From Methylobacter tundripaludum (lineage in GTDB: Bacteria; Pseudomonadota; Gammaproteobacteria; Methylococcales; Methylomonadaceae): a DNA stretch of 64,000 bases. This document shows, piece by piece, positions 55,997-64,000 of this stretch. A program made the translations under genes and the position numbers. The stretch lies in contig NZ_PTIY01000003.1 in assembly GCF_002934365.1 (NCBI RefSeq), forward strand, positions 274,754 through 338,753, read 5' to 3'. The notes under the pieces are model-generated. The model saw only the letters and a list, made by a program, of their open reading frames with translations, did no database searches and was not told where the DNA came from. Positions within the stretch are counted from its first letter, which is position 1. Each line of letters begins with the position of its first letter.

Positions 55997-56022
55997 ATCT
56001 TCCTAGACCGTCGTTGAGCCCA

Positions 56023-56060
56023 TATCACCCAAGAAAACATGAGTCCTCGCTTGGGTGATA
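56023..56060. promoter_or_regulatory. Perfect 11-bp hairpin before the 100-residue che gene
   Basis: TATCACCCAAG (56023-56033) pairs with CTTGGGTGATA (56050-56060) over a 16-nt loop, 27 bp before the ATG at 55996 and 90 bp after cheW1. It could terminate or attenuate the upstream che transcript. No T-run follows on the minus strand. Confidence 0.55.
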
Positions 56061-56149
56061 AAGTCCATGTTACCCACTACACGGGAGCGGCCGCCTTTAG
56101 GCAAACCCTCCCGAATAGGCCTTCCCTCTTCTTGCCGAACATCCGCAGT

Positions 56150-56752
56150 TTATGCACTGCCACACAGTGCAGTCTTATGTGAACTCACCTGCGTAACATC
56201 GGCAGCCGACGCGGTTCCCACCGCAGCCAAAGCCGCCATGTCCTCCATCGACAGCACCTGCTGAATATTCAGAATGATCACAAACTTGCCGTTGATCTTG
56301 CCCATTCCGGCAATAAACTCGGCGTGGATGTGGGTGCCGAACGTAGGCGCCGGTTCAATATCGCTATCTGAAATCTCCAGCACTGCGTTCACCGCATCCA
56401 CCATGACCCCGACACTATGCGTTTCCTCTTCTATCGCAACTTCGATAATAATGATGCAGTTGCGCCGCCCCACCTCCGTGGGCGGTTTGCCGAAACGTGC
56501 GCTCAAATCAATGACCGGCACCACGGCTCCCCTTAAGTTAATAACGCCGCGAATGAAACTCGGCATCCTTGGCACTTCGGTCAATTGGCCGTATTGAATG
56601 ATCTCCTTGATCCGAAGTATGCTGATGGCATAAGTTTCGCCGCTTAACATAAAGGTGAGATATTGCTGCTGTTCCTCAAACGCCTGACTGTGCGCTATGG
56701 CGGATAGCGTTGCCGCCGCCGATGACGCTGATGCGATTGCATTCATACTCAC
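56150..56752 (-). CDS. cheW: Chemotaxis coupling protein CheW (copy 1)
   Basis: The 200-residue CheW has the standard beta-barrel pattern: QQYLTFMLSGETYAISILRI, EVPRMPSFIRGVINLRGAVV, PVIDLSARFG, and GKINGKFVIILNIQQVL. It couples receptors to CheA. It starts 3 bp after the large receptor gene. Its core (56234-56691) is nearly identical in DNA to cheW copy 2 at 59836-60387, so only the two ends differ. Confidence 0.96.
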   Translation of the reverse strand: MSMNAIASASSAAATLSAIAHSQAFEEQQQYLTFMLSGETYAISILRIKEIIQYGQLTEVPRMPSFIRGVINLRGAVVPVIDLSARFGKPPTEVGRRNCIIIIEVAIEEETHSVGVMVDAVNAVLEISDSDIEPAPTFGTHIHAEFIAGMGKINGKFVIILNIQQVLSMEDMAALAAVGTASAADVTQVSSHKTALCGSA

Positions 56753-56755
56753 CTC

Positions 56756-59734
56756 CTAAAAGTTCACAAATTCAACTTCGTTGGCCGCCCGTTTTACCCC
56801 CGCCACTTTTTTAACCGGCGGTTTGGAAAGTTTGGCTTTAGCCAAAGGAGTCACTCCCGTACCTTTACTCGTGTCCACCGTAAAGAATCCGATAAGATCC
56901 TGTAGTTGCGCTGCCTGTCCGCTCATTTCTTCCGAAGTGGCGGCTAATTCTTCCGACGAACTGGCATTCTGCTGAGTGATCTTATTCAGCTGATCCATAG
57001 CGGTATTGATTTGACCGACACCTGACGATTGCTCTTCAGAGGCCGCCGCGATTTCCTGCACCAGGTCGGAGGTTTTCTTGATGGAAGGCACGATGGTATC
57101 CAGCAACTTGCCGGCGCTCTCAGCCATATCGACACTGCTGGTGGCGAGTTCGCCGATTTCCTGTGCGGCGATCTGGCTGCGTTCCGCCAATTTGCGCACT
57201 TCGGCGGCGACCACCGCAAAGCCCCTGCCGTGTTCCCCGGCTCGGGCGGCTTCAATCGCAGCATTCAAAGCCAGCAAGTTGGTTTGGTAAGCAATGTCGT
57301 CGATGATGCCGATTTTTCCGGCGATGCTCTTCATCGCGCTGACCGTCTCTTTAACCGCTTCACCGCCTTGCACCGCCTCGCTGCTGGCCTGGGTAGCCAT
57401 GCCGTCGGTAACTTTGGCGTTTTCAGTGTTCTGGTTGATCGATGCCGACATCTGCTCGACCGAAGCGCTGGTTTCCTCGACACTGGCCGCCTGCTCACTG
57501 GTTGCCTGGCTCATGCTCTGCGCCGTGGCGGAAACCTCCTCACTGGCCGACGCAATATTGGAAGCGGCATCGTTAACGTCACTAATGACTTGCGACAGTT
57601 TGGCGATGGTGTTATTGACCGTATCCTTGAAGTCTTTAAGCTGCCCTTTGTAATCGCCATTGACGGTTCGGGTAAGGTCGCCCTGTTCCATATCGACGAG
57701 AACCGATACCGCTTCGTTCACAGGAAGAATGACACCGTCCAGCGTGTCATTGACGCCTTCGACGATCTTGCGGAAGTCGCCTTGGTGTTTGCTCGCATCG
57801 GCGCGCGTTTGCAAACGACCTTCAACCGCTGCAACCGCAAGCGTGTTGGCGTCTGCTACCAGAGCGTTCACCGCATCGATACAGGTGTTGAGGTTGTTTT
57901 TCAGGACATTGAAATCGCCGTTGTAGGTATCGGTGATCTTCGCAGGAATGGCGCCTTTGGAAATGTTATCGACATAATCCGCCGCTACATTCAAAGGCCC
58001 AATCACCGCATCCAACGTGTTGTTCACACCCTCGACAATCTTGCGGAAATCGCCTTGGTGTTTGCTCGCATCGGCGCGCGTTTGTAACCGGCCTTCGACC
58101 GCTGCAACCGCCAGCGTGTTGGCGTCGGCCACCAGGGCGTTCACCGCGTCGATACAGGTATTGAGATTGTTTTTCAGGGCATTGAAATCGCCGTTGTAGG
58201 TATCGGTGATTTTGGCGGGAATGGCGCCTTTGGCAATGTTATCGACATAATCCGCCGCTACGTTCAAAGGCCCAATCACCGCATCCAACGTGTTGTTCAC
58301 ACCCTCGACAATCTTGCGGAAATCGCCTTGGTGTTTGCTCGCATCGGCGCGCGTTTGTAACCGGCCTTCGACCGCTGCAACCGCCAGCGTGTTGGCGTCG
58401 TCCACCAGGGCGTTCACCGCGTCGATACAGGTATTGAGATTGTTTTTCAGGACATTGAAATCGCCGTTGTAGGTGTCGGTGATCTTGGCGGGGATATTAC
58501 CCTTGGCAATTTTGTCGACGTAGTCGGCCGCAACGTTCAGCGGATTGACGATATTGGTGATAGTGTCGTTCACGCCTTGTATCAGTTTGCGGAAATCGCC
58601 TTGATGTTTGGTCGCATCGGCGCGGGTGTTGAGCTGACCGTCAGCAGCGGCTTTGACCAAGTTATCGGTGTCAGCCATTACCGCCTTAAGATTGCCGCGT
58701 ACCAATTCAATGGTATTGTTAATGAAGACTTTTTTACCTGGAAGCTGTTCCATCGGCGCCTCGAAGTTACCTTCGCCGAAGGCTTTAAATACCGCCATGG
58801 CTTTTTTCTTGACAGCGATATGACCGCCGACCATGTCGTTGACGCCTTGCGCCATGACTTGAAAGCCGCCTTGGAATTTTTTGCTGTCAACGACGACATC
58901 GATGTCGCCTTTGTTGTGCTCGCTGCTCATATAATCAATATCCGCCAGCAGCGCTTTGAGGGTGTCGCTGATGTTCTTCACCGTAAACATCAGGCTTGCG
59001 GTGTCGCCTGCCTTGAGTTCGATCTTGGAGCTCAAATCGCCCTCGGCGATCTTGTTGGCCAACTGAGCAACAACATCCGGCTCGGCGCCTAGTTGCCGCA
59101 CCAGGTTTCTGGTGATAAACCAACCCAGCAGCGCCGTCAGTAACAGCTCAAAAGCCGTAATGATAATAGATACCAGCATCGCATCGGCCTTCGCTGCCGC
59201 GGCTTCGTCCGCCGCCTTCTTCGCCAGGTCGACTTTGTAGTCCATGTGGCCGTTGAACGCGGCATTCACTCTCTCAGACTGCGCGGCATATTGCGTCAGT
59301 ACCTCGCGGGCCTGATCGGTCTTGTTCTGGCGAGAAAGATCCAACGCTATTTCCGTCCCTTTAAGATATTCGTTTAAAGCCGCTTGGTCCTCGACCAACA
59401 TCTGCTTATCCTTGTTATCCGTAATCGTGCTTTCATAAGTCTTCAGCGTGCTTGTGATTTTATCCAGCGATTCCTTGATCTTGACTTCTATTTCCGGCTT
59501 TTTGCTGGCGTCAGGAGTCAGCACATGACGGTACACACGGACACGCAGTCGGCCTAGCGATTCAATGGCCTTTTCCAATTTAACAATAGACGGAACACTG
59601 TTAATGTTGGCGAAATTGGTTTTTTCATACACCACATCTATTCTGTTCTGTCCAAGCCAAGCCAGACTGATCAGGCCCAAAATGGCGGCCCCTATCAGCA
59701 AAGTCATCTTCTTTGTGACAGTCATATTATTCAT
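56756..59734 (-). CDS. Methyl-accepting chemotaxis protein with three tandem HAMP-like repeats
   Basis: The 992-residue receptor has TM1 at about 10-28, a periplasmic four-helix-bundle sensor (30-185), TM2 at 187-207 and a canonical HAMP. A long series of HAMP-like segments follows. Three 91-residue units start at 398, 489 and 580 (each begins [10 protein letters not shown] and ends near NTLDAVIG). The signalling tip is [20 protein letters not shown] with [18 protein letters not shown]. The tail ends VEFVNF. It signals to CheA/CheW. The units are almost identical in DNA. Confidence 0.95.
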   Translation of the reverse strand: MNNMTVTKKMTLLIGAAILGLISLAWLGQNRIDVVYEKTNFANINSVPSIVKLEKAIESLGRLRVRVYRHVLTPDASKKPEIEVKIKESLDKITSTLKTYESTITDNKDKQMLVEDQAALNEYLKGTEIALDLSRQNKTDQAREVLTQYAAQSERVNAAFNGHMDYKVDLAKKAADEAAAAKADAMLVSIIITAFELLLTALLGWFITRNLVRQLGAEPDVVAQLANKIAEGDLSSKIELKAGDTASLMFTVKNISDTLKALLADIDYMSSEHNKGDIDVVVDSKKFQGGFQVMAQGVNDMVGGHIAVKKKAMAVFKAFGEGNFEAPMEQLPGKKVFINNTIELVRGNLKAVMADTDNLVKAAADGQLNTRADATKHQGDFRKLIQGVNDTITNIVNPLNVAADYVDKIAKGNIPAKITDTYNGDFNVLKNNLNTCIDAVNALVDDANTLAVAAVEGRLQTRADASKHQGDFRKIVEGVNNTLDAVIGPLNVAADYVDNIAKGAIPAKITDTYNGDFNALKNNLNTCIDAVNALVADANTLAVAAVEGRLQTRADASKHQGDFRKIVEGVNNTLDAVIGPLNVAADYVDNISKGAIPAKITDTYNGDFNVLKNNLNTCIDAVNALVADANTLAVAAVEGRLQTRADASKHQGDFRKIVEGVNDTLDGVILPVNEAVSVLVDMEQGDLTRTVNGDYKGQLKDFKDTVNNTIAKLSQVISDVNDAASNIASASEEVSATAQSMSQATSEQAASVEETSASVEQMSASINQNTENAKVTDGMATQASSEAVQGGEAVKETVSAMKSIAGKIGIIDDIAYQTNLLALNAAIEAARAGEHGRGFAVVAAEVRKLAERSQIAAQEIGELATSSVDMAESAGKLLDTIVPSIKKTSDLVQEIAAASEEQSSGVGQINTAMDQLNKITQQNASSSEELAATSEEMSGQAAQLQDLIGFFTVDTSKGTGVTPLAKAKLSKPPVKKVAGVKRAANEVEFVNF
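57725..58543 (-). repeat. Three tandem 273-bp repeats inside the receptor gene
   Basis: Units 58543-58271, 58270-57998 and 57997-57725 encode successive 91-residue HAMP-like segments. Long stretches are base-for-base the same between neighbouring copies, and substitutions are mostly silent. The array length is a multiple of three, so copy-number change keeps the frame. Confidence 0.9.
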
Positions 59735-59835
59735 TGCTTTTCTCCGAAAAATTAAAAACTACAGCTATTTAGTCTTGCAATAACACGCTTAAGACGCGCT
59801 TACATTCCCTCTTTGTTCAATCTGATTCCGCAGCC

Positions 59836-60387
59836 CTACTGCATCAATTCGGCCGCCGAAGCAGAACCCACCGTAGCCAGTGTCGCCATGTCCTCCATCG
59901 AAAGCACCTGCTGAATATTCAGGATGATCACAAACTTGCCGTTGATCTTGCCCATTCCGGCAATAAACTCGGCGTGGATGTGGGTGCCGAACGTAGGCGC
60001 CGGTTCAATATCGCTATCTGAAATCTCCAGCACTGCGTTCACCGCATCCACCATGACCCCGACACTATGCGTTTCCTCTTCTATCGCAACTTCGATAATA
60101 ATGATGCAGTTGCGCCGCCCCACCTCCGTGGGCGGTTTGCCGAAACGTGCGCTCAAATCAATGACCGGCACCACGGCTCCCCTTAAGTTAATAACGCCGC
60201 GGATGAAACTCGGCATCCTTGGCACTTCGGTCAATTGGCCGTATTGAATGATCTCCTTGATCCGAAGTATGCTGATGGCGTAAGTCTCACCGCTCAGCAT
60301 AAAGGTGAGATATTGCTGTTGTTCCTCAAGCGCCTGACTGTCGGATACCTTAGGCTTCCCGTGTGTCGCTGGTGTGATAGCGTTCAT
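59836..60387 (-). CDS. cheW: Chemotaxis coupling protein CheW (copy 2)
   Basis: The protein is 183 residues from the ATG at 60387, which has AGGAGA 6 nt upstream; a start at 60459 would include a leftover receptor tail. The core is almost identical in protein and DNA to copy 1 (offset 3650 bp, 59884-60341 against 56234-56691). Only the first 20 and last few residues differ. It lies between a receptor relic and the 992-residue receptor. Confidence 0.95.
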   Translation of the reverse strand: MNAITPATHGKPKVSDSQALEEQQQYLTFMLSGETYAISILRIKEIIQYGQLTEVPRMPSFIRGVINLRGAVVPVIDLSARFGKPPTEVGRRNCIIIIEVAIEEETHSVGVMVDAVNAVLEISDSDIEPAPTFGTHIHAEFIAGMGKINGKFVIILNIQQVLSMEDMATLATVGSASAAELMQ

Positions 60388-60421
60388 GTCAATCTCCTGA
60401 ATCGTCACGAATTCGAAGTCG

Positions 60422-60550
60422 TTAAACTCCCGATTTTTTGCTGCGTTTTTTAGCCGCACGCTTGAAAGGCTTAACCGTTTCGATTTTCGCCTGCCCCGGA
60501 ATCGCTAAAAATACGAGTGAACTTATCTTCCTAGCGATGGTCATATTCAT
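60422..60550 (-). pseudogene. Relic of a deleted chemoreceptor (42-codon frame)
   Basis: After GGGAG, an ATG at 60550 opens MNMTIARKISSLVFLAI, the usual start and first membrane helix of a receptor. It jumps straight to QAKIETVKPFKRAAKKRSKK, a receptor-like C-terminal tail, and stops at 60422. In the next frame the tail continues as EFNDFEFVTI, which resembles the VEFVNF ending of the intact receptor. The body of the receptor is missing. Confidence 0.6.
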
Positions 60551-60866
60551 TGCACTTACTCCCGAATACATGAAAAAAATAACAACTGCTTGGTCTTACC
60601 ATTCGTTTTCGTTTAAACCCTAAAAAAGTGCGCGGCGCGCGCCCTGCCTGAATGGGTGTAGGGAACGGCGCACGCGCCAGAGAGGGCCTTTAAACGTTAA
60701 TTTAATCCTCAGGCTGCGGGTGCGTCCTGACCAGCCATGCACTATCCCAAATCACGACCGCACCCAGTCGTCAGCCCTGTTGGCCGGGCATGCTGCTTAT
60801 GCCCGACATTGACATGTTTCAATAGGCGCCGGGTCTTTAACTCGCCCAAAGCCGTTCCATCATTGA
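60551..60866. other. 316-bp gap between cheA and the receptor relic
   Basis: No gene is seen. The hairpin CGGGCAT (60785-60791) with ATGCCCG (60799-60805) lies 62 bp after the cheA stop and could attenuate transcription. A GC-rich GCGCGGCGCGCGC stretch lies near 60630. Confidence 0.5.
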
Positions 60867-63056
60867 CTATTTTGATGCGGCGGCGAGTGCTACCTCAGAT
60901 GCCTCTCTTTCATGTTCAATCTGCCCCATCAGTCCCGGTACATCGACTATCAGGGCAACCTCGCCGCTGCCCAAAATGGTAAATCCGCCGATGCTTTTTT
61001 CGCCTTTAAACAGCTTGCCCAGCGGTTTAATCACGGTCTGGAACTCACCCATCAGTTTGTCCACGACCAATCCGGCTTTGTGATCGCCGTAACCCACTAC
61101 CACGACGTTCTCGCGTTGCACCTGCTCGCCTTGCATGTCGAAGTGATCGCGCAGCCGCCGATACGGCAGCACTTCGCCGCGCAGGTTGAGATATTGCCCA
61201 TCGCCTTCGTCGCCGGCCCACGCTCTTAATTCGATACATTCAACCACCATGTCCAGCGGGATGACGTAGGCGGCGTTACCGACGCCCACCATGAAGCCGT
61301 CGATGATGGCCAGGGTCAGCGGCAGCCGGATGCGGACGGTGCTGCCTTGGCCTTCTACGCTGTCCAGATCGACGGTGCCGCGTAAGGCCTGGATGTTGCG
61401 CCGCACCACGTCCATGCCGACGCCGCGGCCGGACAGGTTGCTGACCGCATCGGCGGTGGAAAATCCGGCTTCGAAAATCAGGTTGTAGATTTCCTTGTCG
61501 GTCAGCATTGCGCCTTCGCTGACCAGTCCGCGTTCGATGGCTTTGGCGAGGATTTTTTCTTTGTTCAAGCCGCCGCCGTCGTCGCTGACTTCGATAACGA
61601 TGCTGCCTGCATCGTGATAGGCGTTGAGCATCAGCGTACCTTTGGCCGGTTTGCCGCGGACCATACGCAGCTCGGCAGGTTCTATGCCGTGATCCATCGA
61701 GTTGCGCACCAGATGAGTCAGCGGGTCGCCGATTTTTTCAACGACGGTTTTGTCGAGTTCCGTCTCTGCCCCACTGATAACCAGGTCGACATCTTTGCCC
61801 AGTTCTTTGCTGACGTCGCGCACGACGCGCTGGAAGCGGTTGAAGGTGGCGCCGATTTGCACCATGCGCAACGCCAAGGCGGAATCGCGGACTTCTTCGA
61901 CCAGCCGCGACAAGGTGGCGGTGGACTCCATAAGATCCGCCATGCCGGCGCGTCGGGCGATCAGGTTGGTACCGGCTCCGGCAATGATCAGCTCTCCGAC
62001 CAAATTGATCAGTTCGTCGAGTTTTTCGGCATCGACGCGAATCAAGTTGGCTTCGTTTTTTTTGTTTTCCTTGACCTGTTTTTGTTTTTCCAGGGCGGCT
62101 TCCACGACCGGCGGACTGACCATCTGCTGTTCGACCAGGACTTCACCGATCGGCCGTTGCGGATCGTCGCCGTGTTCCGATTGCAGGCGCAGGATGCTGT
62201 CCAATTCTTCCGGAGTTAAGGTCCCGCACTTGACCAGAATTTCGCCCAGGCGCATTTCCTGTTCCGGCAGCGCCTGAATCAGGCGCTGGTATTCGGAAGC
62301 TTTACTGTGCGGCGGCAAAATACGGATTAGGCAGTCGCTACGGACGAAGTTGAAAATGCTTTCTATGGCGAGTTTGTCGGCTTCGCTGCTAAAGCTGATT
62401 TCAAAACCTAAATAGCATGTTTCCGAATCCATGTGTTCGGCGTCGGGAATGGCGTCGATTAAGGTCACCAGTTGCACGATACTGCCTAAAGAGCACAGGC
62501 AGCGCACGAAGGAAAACGGATCCATGCCGTTCCTGAATACCTCCGGCCCAAAGCGTAAGGATAGATGCCAATGGTCGGTTCCGACCGCGCCGCTTTGCTC
62601 CCGCTCCAGCTTGGCTTCCTGGACTACGGGCATTTCGCCCGGATTGCCGGGCCGGTCCTCTTTTGTCCCGCCCAAATGAGCTTCCAGTTGCGCTATTAAA
62701 TTGTTGCCGCGGTGGTCGGTTTCCTCGCCGGCTTGCGTGCCTTCGGCAACATGGTTGATCAATTCGCGCAAATGGTCATGCACCTCGATAAACAATGCCG
62801 CCAACACGGAACTCATCGTTATGTCGCCGCTACGCACCCGATCCAGCACGCTTTCTGCGGCATGGGTGAACTCCACGATAGCGTCAATGCCGAACATGCC
62901 CGCCGAGCCTTTGATGGTGTGCGCAGCCCGGAAGATGGCGTTGATAATTTCAGGATCTTCCGCGGCCTGTTCTACGATTAACAAGGCTTCTTCCATTTGT
63001 TCGAGCAGTTCCCGGCACTCGACAACAAAGGTTTGTAGATATTCGTCTGGAATCAT
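60867..63056 (-). CDS. cheA: Chemotaxis histidine kinase CheA with inserted MshEN-like repeats
   Basis: The 729-residue kinase has an HPt domain with phospho-His46 (RAAHTIKGSAGMF) and a P2-like domain at about 162-250 (LSLRFGPEVFRNGMDPF). A segment at 269-328 follows with two units, RLGEILVKCGTLTPEEL and PIGEVLVEQQMVSPPVV. The dimerisation domain, the ATPase (NSMDHGIE, SDDGGGLN, GRGVGMDVV) and the CheW-like regulatory domain complete it. The GEILV units resemble the MshEN/GspE N-terminal fold. It phosphorylates CheY and CheB. Confidence 0.96.
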   Translation of the reverse strand: MIPDEYLQTFVVECRELLEQMEEALLIVEQAAEDPEIINAIFRAAHTIKGSAGMFGIDAIVEFTHAAESVLDRVRSGDITMSSVLAALFIEVHDHLRELINHVAEGTQAGEETDHRGNNLIAQLEAHLGGTKEDRPGNPGEMPVVQEAKLEREQSGAVGTDHWHLSLRFGPEVFRNGMDPFSFVRCLCSLGSIVQLVTLIDAIPDAEHMDSETCYLGFEISFSSEADKLAIESIFNFVRSDCLIRILPPHSKASEYQRLIQALPEQEMRLGEILVKCGTLTPEELDSILRLQSEHGDDPQRPIGEVLVEQQMVSPPVVEAALEKQKQVKENKKNEANLIRVDAEKLDELINLVGELIIAGAGTNLIARRAGMADLMESTATLSRLVEEVRDSALALRMVQIGATFNRFQRVVRDVSKELGKDVDLVISGAETELDKTVVEKIGDPLTHLVRNSMDHGIEPAELRMVRGKPAKGTLMLNAYHDAGSIVIEVSDDGGGLNKEKILAKAIERGLVSEGAMLTDKEIYNLIFEAGFSTADAVSNLSGRGVGMDVVRRNIQALRGTVDLDSVEGQGSTVRIRLPLTLAIIDGFMVGVGNAAYVIPLDMVVECIELRAWAGDEGDGQYLNLRGEVLPYRRLRDHFDMQGEQVQRENVVVVGYGDHKAGLVVDKLMGEFQTVIKPLGKLFKGEKSIGGFTILGSGEVALIVDVPGLMGQIEHEREASEVALAAASK

Positions 63057-63394
63057 ATCGATTTACCTTCTTGGGTAGGTTTACGGACGATCAGCAGCGG
63101 ATCGCCGAAAAAACCGGCTAATCCTGACAAGTCCAAAAGCTCCATCACCGCCGGGCTGTGGCCGGTAAAGCTCAAAACCTTACCTAACATCGCTGCTTCT
63201 TTTTTTATCATCACCAGCAGTTGCAGTCCGGCGCCGTCGAATTCATTAACCTTGGACAGGTCCAGCTCCAATTCGTCATTCGTCGACAGGCCCGCCAACA
63301 AGTTATCTTTCAATTCCAAAACGGTATAAATGGTCAATTCACCCACTATCACAATGCGGCTGCTTGGCTGATTTTTAGTGTTTCTGTTCGCCAT
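63053..63394 (-). CDS. STAS-domain protein (chemotaxis-associated)
   Basis: The 113-residue STAS protein reads IVGELTIYTVLELKDNL, ELDLSKVNEFDGAGLQLLVM and VMELLDLSGLAGFF, the anti-sigma factor antagonist fold. The phospho-acceptor Ser/Thr expected after Asp53 is Gly54, so it may not be switched by phosphorylation. It overlaps cheA by 4 bp and follows cheY. Such genes are frequent in che operons, but their target is unknown. Confidence 0.88.
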   Translation of the reverse strand: MANRNTKNQPSSRIVIVGELTIYTVLELKDNLLAGLSTNDELELDLSKVNEFDGAGLQLLVMIKKEAAMLGKVLSFTGHSPAVMELLDLSGLAGFFGDPLLIVRKPTQEGKSI

Positions 63395-63410
63395 AAATTG
63401 CTCCCGTTGT

Positions 63411-63779
63411 TTATGCCTGGATAAGCTGAGAAACCGCAGCCAGTAGTTGCGGCGGCTGAAAAGGTTTGACTATCCAGGCTTTTACGCCGGCGGCTTTGCC
63501 TTCATTCATTTTCTCGGCTTGCGTTTCGGTGGTCAGCATGATGATCGGGGTGAATTTGTAACTCGGCAGTTGTTTGGCCGTCTTAACAAAGGTGAGACCG
63601 TCCATATTGGGCATATTCACGTCACTGATAATCAGGTGTATTTTGCTGCCGTTCAGTTTGGTCAGTGCGTCCTGACCGTCGCAAGCCAAAATCACGTCGT
63701 ATCCCTCGCGGGTCAGGGTGCTGTTCATCACCTGCCTGACCGAAGCTGAGTCGTCCACAAACAGTATTGTTTTTGCCAT
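63411..63779 (-). CDS. cheY: Chemotaxis response regulator CheY
   Basis: The 122-residue single receiver has ILFVDDSASVRQVM with the acidic pair, phosphoacceptor Asp53 in LIISDVNMPNMDG, Thr in IIMLTTET and Lys in IVKPFQPPQL. It relays the CheA signal to flagella or pili. It is the first complete gene of the operon within the window. Confidence 0.95.
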   Translation of the reverse strand: MAKTILFVDDSASVRQVMNSTLTREGYDVILACDGQDALTKLNGSKIHLIISDVNMPNMDGLTFVKTAKQLPSYKFTPIIMLTTETQAEKMNEGKAAGVKAWIVKPFQPPQLLAAVSQLIQA

Positions 63780-63788
63780 GTCAATTCC

Positions 63789-63910
63789 TCAGAAAAATGT
63801 AATATTGGACTGGCTGGTCGTGATCGTTTTCTTCGCGCCATCATGCGCCGCCAGCTGCTCTTCCATCGTGTAAGTCATAACCAACTCTTCCAGCCATTGC
63901 TCCACTGAAA
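63789..63910 (-). pseudogene. 3' end of an interrupted gene upstream of cheY
   Basis: Forty codons remain: ISVEQWLEELVMTYTMEEQL, then AHDGAKKTITTSQSNITFF and a TGA 9 bp before the cheY ATG. The frame enters from the IS end at 63911, so the gene is cut there. The family is not recognised. Position suggests another chemotaxis component. Confidence 0.55.
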
Positions 63911-64000
63911 TGGTCTAATTAAACAGGACACTTCTAAAGACAGATTTATAATGTCATCAGAGGTGAATATGAGTAATCAAAATAAACACAAACGTCCGAA
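63911..64000 (+). mobile_element. Left end of an IS3-type insertion sequence
   Basis: The sequence opens TGGTCTAATTAAACAGGACA, a terminal repeat of IS3-like style, followed 58 bp later by a transposase-like start. Only 90 bp are visible, so the right end, target duplication and family cannot be confirmed. Confidence 0.55.
63969..64000 (+). CDS. Start of a probable IS3-family OrfA transposase subunit
   Basis: The ATG at 63969 has AGAGGTG just upstream; an in-frame ATG at 63951 is also possible. The 10 visible codons read MSNQNKHKRP, the basic opening common to OrfA proteins with a helix-turn-helix. The rest is outside the window. Confidence 0.5.
   Translation, partial: MSNQNKHKRP

Noticed and set aside
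57029..58087. 352-residue plus-strand ORF
   Set aside because: It is antisense to the repeated receptor coding region and its length follows from the repeats. No domain pattern or ribosome-binding site is seen.

Overview
The window looks like chromosome from a gammaproteobacterium, most probably a type I methanotroph or close relative (Methylococcales). This is inferred from the overall gene content: a probable DraT-type nitrogenase regulator at the left edge, a second EF-G of the fusA2 type, full system I cytochrome c maturation, an HrcA/CIRCE heat-shock operon and a che operon whose receptor has tandem HAMP-like repeats. No pmo, mxa or rRNA gene lies in the window, so the assignment is not proven. 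Most genes are on the minus strand.

Region 1 (1-5 kb) is an accessory patch. It holds two HigBA-like toxin-antitoxin loci (one with toxin and antitoxin convergent), a hicBA pair, a 30-bp tandem repeat array, palindromic repeats and a scar where a REP-associated transposase tail meets an efflux-lipoprotein tail. Region 2 (5-13 kb) carries sbcDC, a compact restriction-modification operon (5-methylcytosine methyltransferase, HNH nuclease, Vsr) and a DUF4258/DUF2283 pair. Region 3 (13-25.8 kb) is core: hrcA-grpE-dnaK-dnaJ-dapB under a promoter overlapped by a CIRCE operator, then a CBS-domain gene, ftsK, trxB, aat and an HDOD-GAF gene. Region 4 (26-37 kb) has fusA2 behind a long, apparently structured leader, a receiver-TPR protein, surE-pcm, an Smr gene, two uncharacterised envelope genes, a kinase-like gene, slyX and hemN.

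Region 5 (37.7-44.7 kb) is a complete ccmABCDEFGHI operon, including a 52-residue ccmD, that continues into hemN. Region 6 (45-50 kb) is the usual rnr-rlmB pair split by a two-gene AT-rich cassette (AAA ATPase plus a small possible nuclease). This is the best candidate here for an undescribed defence-like system. A tRNA-Leu(CAG) gene follows.

Region 7 (50.3-64 kb) starts with a GGDEF-EAL gene that has a scrambled 3' end and a multiply frameshifted metallopeptidase pseudogene. It continues with a chemotaxis operon read leftwards: cheY, STAS gene, cheA, a relic of a deleted receptor, cheW2, a 992-residue receptor, cheW1, a small unknown gene, cheR, cheD, cheB. The two cheW genes form a long near-identical direct repeat around the receptor. 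The gene upstream of cheY is cut by what looks like the left end of an IS3-type element running off the right edge. Accessory DNA, local duplication and repeat insertion therefore sit between, and not inside, the conserved operons.
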